From Crocodylus rhombifer (taxonomy: Eukaryota; Chordata; Crocodylia; Crocodylidae): a DNA stretch of 64,000 nucleotides. The notes under the pieces were generated by a model. That model was not told the DNA's origin. It saw only the letters and a list, made by a program, of their open reading frames with translations, and ran no database searches. The translations under genes and the position numbers were made by a program. The stretch is taken from NCBI GenBank assembly GCA_038503035.1, contig JAVSML010024005.1, forward strand, positions 97,065 through 161,064. The letters run 5' to 3'. How positions within the stretch are numbered: position 1 is the first letter of the stretch; every line of letters starts with the position of its first letter. Shown piece after piece: positions 58,403-64,000 of this stretch.

Positions 58403-59880
58403 TGTGAAAAAGAAATTCCTTTTGTTAGTATTAACCTTACTACCTACTAGTTTCATTTTGTGACCCCTAGTTCTTGTATTGAGAGACAGTAAATAATAAA
58501 TCCCTATTTACTTTCTCTTCACCATTTATTATTTTGTAAACCTTTTTTCATGTTCCCCCTCAAGTGTCTCTCTTCTAAACCAAATAGGCCCAGCTTCTTT
58601 AGTTGCTTCTCAAAATGGAAGTTCTTCCATACCATTTGCCTTGTTGCCATTCTGTGTACCTTTTCTAGTTCTCCTATGTTGTTTTTGAGATTTGGAGACC
58701 AAAACTGGACCCAGTCTCCAAGGTGTAGATGCACCACAGTTTTATAAAGGAGCATAATGATATTTTCCATTTTGTTTACAATTCTCTTAATAATCCCTAA
58801 CATTTTGATTGCCTTTTTGATAGCTACTGAGCACTGAGCTAATGTTTTTAGCAAATTGTCCACCATGACTGCCAGATCTCTTTCACGTGTGGCAACCGCT
58901 AATGTAGAGCCCACCATAATGTAGGCATACTGTGGGTTATTTTTGCTCAGGTGCATCACTTTACACTTACCTACATTGAATTACATCTGCCATTTAGTTG
59001 CCTATTTGCTCAGTGGTGCCAGATCTGTCTGTAGTTCTTCACAGTCCTCCTTTGTCTTTACCACTTTGAATAGTTTTATGTCATCTGCAAATTTGGCCAC
59101 CTCATTACTCACCCCTTCTTCCAGATTATTTATGAATATATAAAACAGTACCAATACTTCTTTTACTTCTTTTTATCCCCCAAACTGACCATTTATATTC
59201 ACTCTTTGTTTTTTATCTTTATATTAACTTCTAAACCATAAATGGACCTTCCGTGCAATGCCACAACTAACTAACTTCATTAAATCCTCCGATGAAAGTC
59301 CTTGTCAAAGGCTTTTCCAGATATAGTATGTCTGGACATAGTATATCACTAGGATCACCCTGATTTACCTGCTTATTGACACCCTCATAGAACTCCAGTA
59401 GGCCGGTGAGGCATGATTTCTTTTTGACAAAACCATGTTGATTCCTCCCAGAAAATCGTGTTTATCCAGGTGCTGAACATTTTTTTTTTTTTATTGTTTC
59501 TACCTGTGTTCCATGAACAAAAGTTAGACTCACTAGACTGTAGTTTCCTGGGTCCCCTCTAGAGTCTTTTTTTTAAAAATGGGAGTCACATTGGCAACTC
59601 TCCACTTCTCTGGCACCAAGGCCATTTTTAGTGATAGGTTGCACACTGCAGTTAGGAGTTCAGCAATTTACGAAATAAGCTCCTTCAGGACCCTAGGGTG
59701 AATGCCATCAGATTCTGGTGATTTGCTACTCTTAAATTTATTAATTCCCTCTATGACCTCATCTACTGAAACTTCAATTTGGGACAGCTCCACTGACTTG
59801 TCCCTAGAGAGGAGTGGATCTGGTGAGGAAATCTCCCTAACATCTTCCACAGTGAAGACAGATACAAAGAATGCCTACGG

Positions 59881-60670
59881 TTCCTCATCAATTCAGAATA
59901 TACTTGGTTCCCTCAGCAGGAATGCAGTGTACACAACACATGGGCTCAGCACACAACTATGGTGCCAGATAAAGCCTGACTTATGGAAGAAGTCCTTGAC
60001 TTCCTTAGCCCTTTGGGGAAAAGGGGCAATGCAAACCCAAATGTGAAACTGCTTCATGAATAAAGAAACCTGGGTAAGACAGAGACATACTGCAATAATA
60101 AGCAAGACAGACTAAAGGCAAAGGAGGCCAAAATAAAATCTGATGCTGCCTCCCATATCTGCCATTGCTGTGTGAATCTTCTGTAGTGGATGGAGACCTC
60201 TCACTACTCCACAAGTGATAACGGTGCTTTCTGATACCCAAAGGAAGGATTCCAACCTCCTTAATGTAGTTCAACAATGAATTCACCAAGGATGAAGACT
60301 TGGAGGCTTCAGGAATTTAGGGCCAAGATACAGATGAGCAAGACAAGCCCAAAGGCAGAACCCCATGACGGAAGGGAAAGGAAGCTCATGCAGGTTGTTT
60401 CTGTATACCTATTACTTTTCTGTTGTTGCTCACAGGCCCCCAAACTCCTCAGTCCTCCACCCGTCCACCCCGCAAAGTGGAACAGCAAGCAGTAAAAATG
60501 CAATTGGCCTTTAAAGGGTCCACTCTATATTAACATGCAGTGAAAGCCATACATAAAAAGTAAGAGAATCCCAAAACACTGCTAAATATAGGCTGTTTAT
60601 AGAACAGGCAGATAAAAATTTCTAGCAACTTAAATCTGTGCATTGTAAACAGAAAAACAAAACCACCGAA
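59881..60670. other. GLIS3 intron, no recognised feature
   Basis: No exon, RNA gene or bounded repeat supported. Confidence 0.45.
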
Positions 60671-60677
60671 ACATATA

Positions 60678-60983
60678 CAGTAAAAGCTCTGTTATCTGGC
60701 ATGAGTGGGGAATGGGAGGTGCCAATTACCTACAAATTCTGGTTATCCGAGGCAGTGATTTTCAACCTTTCTGAAAAACCCTGGCAAAGCAGGGCAGGGG
60801 TGGAGGGGTGGGGGAGGTGAGGGTGGTGGTCACACACAAAGCATCAGCATCAGCACAAGGTGGTGGGTGGCAATGGTAGCTGCCACATGTGAGGCCCCTC
60901 CCCACCTTGTCCAGCCAATTGCCCAGAGATTCCGATTAATAGTGTTCTAGATAGTAGAATGCTGGTTAACACAGATTTTACTG
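60678..60983. mobile_element. Pogo/Tigger-like MITE (306 bp)
   Basis: The left end CAGTAAAAGCTCTGTTAT and reversed right end CAGTAAAATCTGTGTTAA are inverted repeats. TA lies on both sides (60676-60677 and 60984-60985). The interior is G-rich without a transposase. Confidence 0.8.
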
Positions 60984-61269
60984 TAAATGATTATGCAAAT
61001 GATATATATAATATATAAAAGTTAAACAATGCTTGCAAATAAACCAGCAACTGAACATTTAAACTGTATGTTCTTTATGAATACAAGCAAAACTTAACGT
61101 GTAATCAAAAAAAAATGGCAGTGCTGCAGTTTGAGAACTGGACTCCAAAGCAAATCACTTATATACTATGCTAAATTTCAGGTATTGAAGGACATAGAGA
61201 TGGTTTGTTGCTGGCTTATTTATGTAAAACCCAACACATAGTAATTACAATAAGAATATTCAGCTCTGG

Positions 61270-61560
61270 GGGCATTTTTACATGTGTTCTGAGGCATGGC
61301 GCTGGGTGCTTTAATTAGAGATCTATGCTAATTAAAAGCGCCTGCATGTCATGTGCATCAGCTTCCCCGCATGTCCTCGTGCTGAAAAAATGGTGGCAGG
61401 GTGCTTTGAACTAGAGCTCATCGAGCATGTTTTATTTCAAAGCACCCCACCACCATTTTCTCAGCACAGGGACACTCAAAGACACTGATACATGTGATGC
61501 GGAAAGCTGCCAGAGCGCATCAATTTCCGTGTTCCAACAGATTCAATTAATTGAGTCTGC
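61270..61560. mobile_element. Fold-back MITE related to 44257-44536
   Basis: GTGCTGAAAAAATGGTGGCA (from 61379) pairs with the stretch around 61446-61468 (CACCACCATTTTCTCAGCAC), with a centre near 61430. The layout and words (GGGGCATTTTTACATGTG at the left; GATTCAATTAATTGAGTCTG near the right) match the 44257 element. The right end is eroded. Confidence 0.55.
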
Positions 61561-62299
61561 TCCGATGCACTGGATTTCAGAGCAGTCTCACCCAATGTCT
61601 TTAGGAGCCCAGGCTCACTTAGCTCATCTTAGTCATGGAGCATCACTGGTGTCTTTTCAATCTATCACATTCCACAGACATCTTGTACCATACAGCTGAC
61701 AGTCAAATCTTTCCATGCCGCTATGATATCCAGTGCTACAGGTATCCAGTATACGGCTTTATGAACCAGGGAAAGAAAAAATGGGTTGGATCCTTGCAAG
61801 TCACATTGGCACTGCCTCCCCACCAATGTGAATATATCAATCCGGAAAAAAGTCTGTGCTTCCAGCCTTTTAATAAACTCCGCATTCCTAAAGATACAGG
61901 TAAGGACCTTGTTACATGTTAATTTTAGGTGGCTTCTGGAGCTCTGAATCCCTGGAGTGTCCACACATCAACACATGAAACTGGTCTTAAGCATACTTTA
62001 AGCAGCTTAAAGTTAGGCCACTCCAGGGCAGGTTTATCTTTGACCCATGTTCCATTAATGCATGGCCACAGACAAGCCACTCAAGTTGCAGCCCTCCAGC
62101 ATCCCAGGATGCAGGGCCCTACTCCTCACCTTCCTGGTTCTTTGTGAACAAACTTTCTGCCCTTTAACGCTACAGTCCAGGGGGTGGTTCTGGCACCAAG
62201 CCACTTCCCGCTCCAGCCCCTGGGGTACCCTCCCACTCCCAGAGGTGTAACCTTGTGGAAATAGCCTGAAGAGCATTTGCCAGTTAGCCAGGTCACAGG
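61561..62299. other. GLIS3 intron, no recognised feature
   Basis: Short frames on both strands (61635-61922, 61665-61964) lack splice or domain support. Confidence 0.45.
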
Positions 62300-63439
62300 C
62301 CATGGACAGTTCTTAAGTGGGGTCTAGCAGGGTGGAGAAACAAGGTAAGAGGCTGAATCAGGACCCCATGAGCTGGGGTTCTTTCCTGGGGCAGGAGCAG
62401 TAGCTACCCCAAAAGTGCCTTCTCTCACTGTTCCCACCTCCAAGCCATCCTAGGAAGCTTTAACAGGTCGCCCTCCCTGGCACCATCTTTCTGGTTATCT
62501 GTGCCTTACGTTGGGCGCCCTTGGAGCCTACTTTGGAATTCTTTCTTCCTGCCCTAATCTCACCTGCTACATCTTGAAGGAAAAATATTTTTATGCGAGG
62601 GGGAGACTGCCTATTATATTGGGTCTCCTATTATGGCCTGACCCCTGTTTTCTCTGGCTAGGCCTCCCCATCCAAACCCACTAAACAGGGTTTGACTCTG
62701 AGCTTTTTTTTTTCCAGTGCCTGGAGACTCATGGCCCACTTTCCTGCTCACTTAAGGAGCCCGGCACTCCCTGGCCCAGAAGCACAGGAGCCAGACCCAC
62801 AACCAAAGGCCCATGGGTTCAAAACCAGGGTGTAACCCTAAACCCACCCCTGTCAGTCCAAATAAGAAAATCCCAAAATGTAACTGCACCCTGATGCACT
62901 AGACCTCCATGGCTTTCTTAAGATCATCCTTCAAGTACCAGAGTCACTGGTGCCAGGGTTCCCACTCCATAGTGGGTCCCCAAATAAGGCCTCCTCTGTC
63001 CCCTAATAGCCTCCCCCAAACCACTGGGTCTCAATAACCCAAAAGAAATCTGGTCAGTACCATCCATGTACAATAACTGCCCTCAGTAAAAGCAATCATG
63101 CCATCTTACATTTATGCCAGGTTTGTGCTTTGGCTCCCCTCCATTGGCTTCTGGGGTGGCTGCTGTCTCTAAGGGCTTCCATAGTCCCTTCTTCCAACTT
63201 TTGGACCACTCACCAGGCCTCTCCACGGAGCTCTGGGATACACCCCTTCCCCTTCAGCTGCTGGCCCCCATACTGCTGTTCTGCCTCAGGTTCTTATAGT
63301 CCTGCCCCTTCTGGTCAGCTGACTAGCTGGCCAGGCCCAGCTATTAACCCCGTCCACACCAGTTCTCCATGCCCAGAAGGTTTGGGCCTTAAAGGGGAAG
63401 GCCTGCTTTCTAGTAACAGGGCTAGGGTTCCCTGTTACA
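62300..63439 (-). repeat. Dispersed repeat related to 20650-21760; possible LTR-type fragment
   Basis: The minus strand starts TGTAACAGGGAACCCTAG at 63439 and includes a TATAAGAACC box-like word about 140 bases in. Blocks GGTTTGGGGGAGGCTATTAG and GCTGACCAGAAGGGGCAGG match the 20650-21760 copy. A TG start and a TATAA-like word are consistent with an LTR, but no CA end, duplication or retroviral protein is visible. The lower boundary is approximate. Confidence 0.35.
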
Positions 63440-63705
63440 GAAGCATGACCAGTACCCTCCACATCCAAATCCCAAGTTATTAAAATGTAAGACCATCTTT
63501 AAATTACTTCCTCTTCATTTATTTTTAAACGTTTACTTTTTATTTTATCCTTCTGTGGTTGTATCCTTTCATTTCATCCTCTCCCATATTTCCTTTTCAC
63601 CTATTTCATTACCTGCCCACATCCCATTAACTCTCCTCCTCCCAGCTTTGTGTACAAGCCTCCACAACCCATCTGTCACACACCTCCACCTAAAGCAGTG
63701 ATAGA

Positions 63706-64000
63706 TGGAATAGACTTAGCTTGTGCATAGAGGATCACTCCCTTGAGGAGCAACCACTCTTCCTGAATTCCCTTCCCCTTGGGGTCATGGTCCCTTAGGG
63801 CCTCACTGAGAAGCCTCCTAAGCTTGTCAAAGTCAGCTTTCCTGAAGTCAAGCACTTCTGTGTTGCTGACTGACTTGCCAGTTTACGGCAGATGGTGAAG
63901 GTGATCAGCTCGTGGTCAATGTCACCCAGCTTCCCATTGATCATTAGATCACTGATCAGGTCGTCCCCAGTTGCCAGTATCAGGCTGAGCAGCGCTTTAC
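63706..64000 (-). mobile_element. CR1 LINE copy E, endonuclease part, runs off the window
   Basis: The minus strand matches copy A plus-strand 31325-31615: KALLSLILATGDDLI, KLGDIDHELITFTI and EEWLLLKGVILYAQAKSI. It covers the end of the endonuclease and the start of the linker. The reverse transcriptase part expected below 63706 is absent, so this copy is broken or deleted there. The remaining 5' part lies beyond the window. Confidence 0.8.

Larger units (their letters stand above)
57719..59880 (-). mobile_element. Old CR1/L3-like LINE, minus strand, interrupted
   Basis: Minus-strand pieces: VEDVREISSPDPLLS and VDEVIEGINKFKSS...DGIHPRVLKEL near 59668-59850, then a decayed middle. At 58519-58959 come ATRERDLAVMVDNLLKTLAQ, KAIKMLGIIKR and WVQFWSPNLK. 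After an interruption, DVVEADSLARFKKG lies at about 57960-57998. The 3' end reads GTTTATGTTCTTATG at 57719. It is the same kind of LINE as 48755-51605, in opposite orientation, with many stops. Confidence 0.8.

Noticed and set aside
1..64000. CRISPR arrays, operons, tRNA or rRNA genes, or a new multi-gene system
   Set aside because: No regularly spaced direct repeats with unique spacers, no cloverleaf or rRNA sequence seen, and a single spliced vertebrate gene plus transposable elements explains what can be read.

Overview
The window is vertebrate nuclear DNA, AT-rich and mostly intronic. It is full of CR1-type LINEs whose 3' ends finish in the short repeats (ATCTATGA / AACTATGA) typical of sauropsid CR1. 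CR1 density, old CR1/L3-like LINEs, many hAT-type short elements and the 10-N assembly gap suggest a reptile draft genome. A crocodilian, Alligator-like, is most likely; a turtle is not excluded. The organism call is inference from repeat style.

Only one host gene is visible. Four minus-strand coding exons (56035-56203, 37443-37624, 6256-6438, 5362-5498) have canonical AG/GT borders and splice phases that fit exactly. They encode the last ~222 residues of GLIS3, a Kruppel-type zinc-finger transcription factor, ending in the hallmark ...SSVYTEG and a TAA stop. The zinc fingers and N-terminus lie beyond 64000. A long 3' UTR probably runs from 5361 to about 480, with a polyadenylation signal at 498-503. 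Positions 1-480 are downstream of the gene.

All other structure is transposable elements in the GLIS3 introns, UTR and flank. (i) A young CR1 subfamily: copy A (29136-33631, with its 5' part inverted), copy C (49655-50853), copy E (63706-64000, minus). Other CR1s are copy B (46185-47909), copy D (57999-58178), copy F (34207-34968, minus) and a tail at 1-41. (ii) Two older CR1/L3-like LINEs, 48755-51605 (+) and 57719-59880 (-), each interrupted by a younger CR1. (iii) hAT-type non-autonomous elements with 8-bp target duplications: 6642-7517, 12322-13342, 16346-16780, 21955-22773, 44565-45341, 38020-38176, 11713-12100, 34145-35167 and 3204-3503. (iv) Pogo/Tigger-like elements with TA duplications: 28696-33688 and 60678-60983. 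(v) A PIF/Harbinger-like element at 18303-19204. (vi) Several palindromic fold-back elements. Nesting gives a relative order of insertion: DNA elements and L3-like LINEs first, young CR1s inside them.

I found no bacterial-type operon, CRISPR array, RNA gene or new multi-gene system. The most unusual structures are the 5'-inverted CR1 (twin-priming-like), the fused old/young LINE reading frame at 49467-50762, and the repeated use of large GC-rich palindromes as the cargo of non-autonomous elements.
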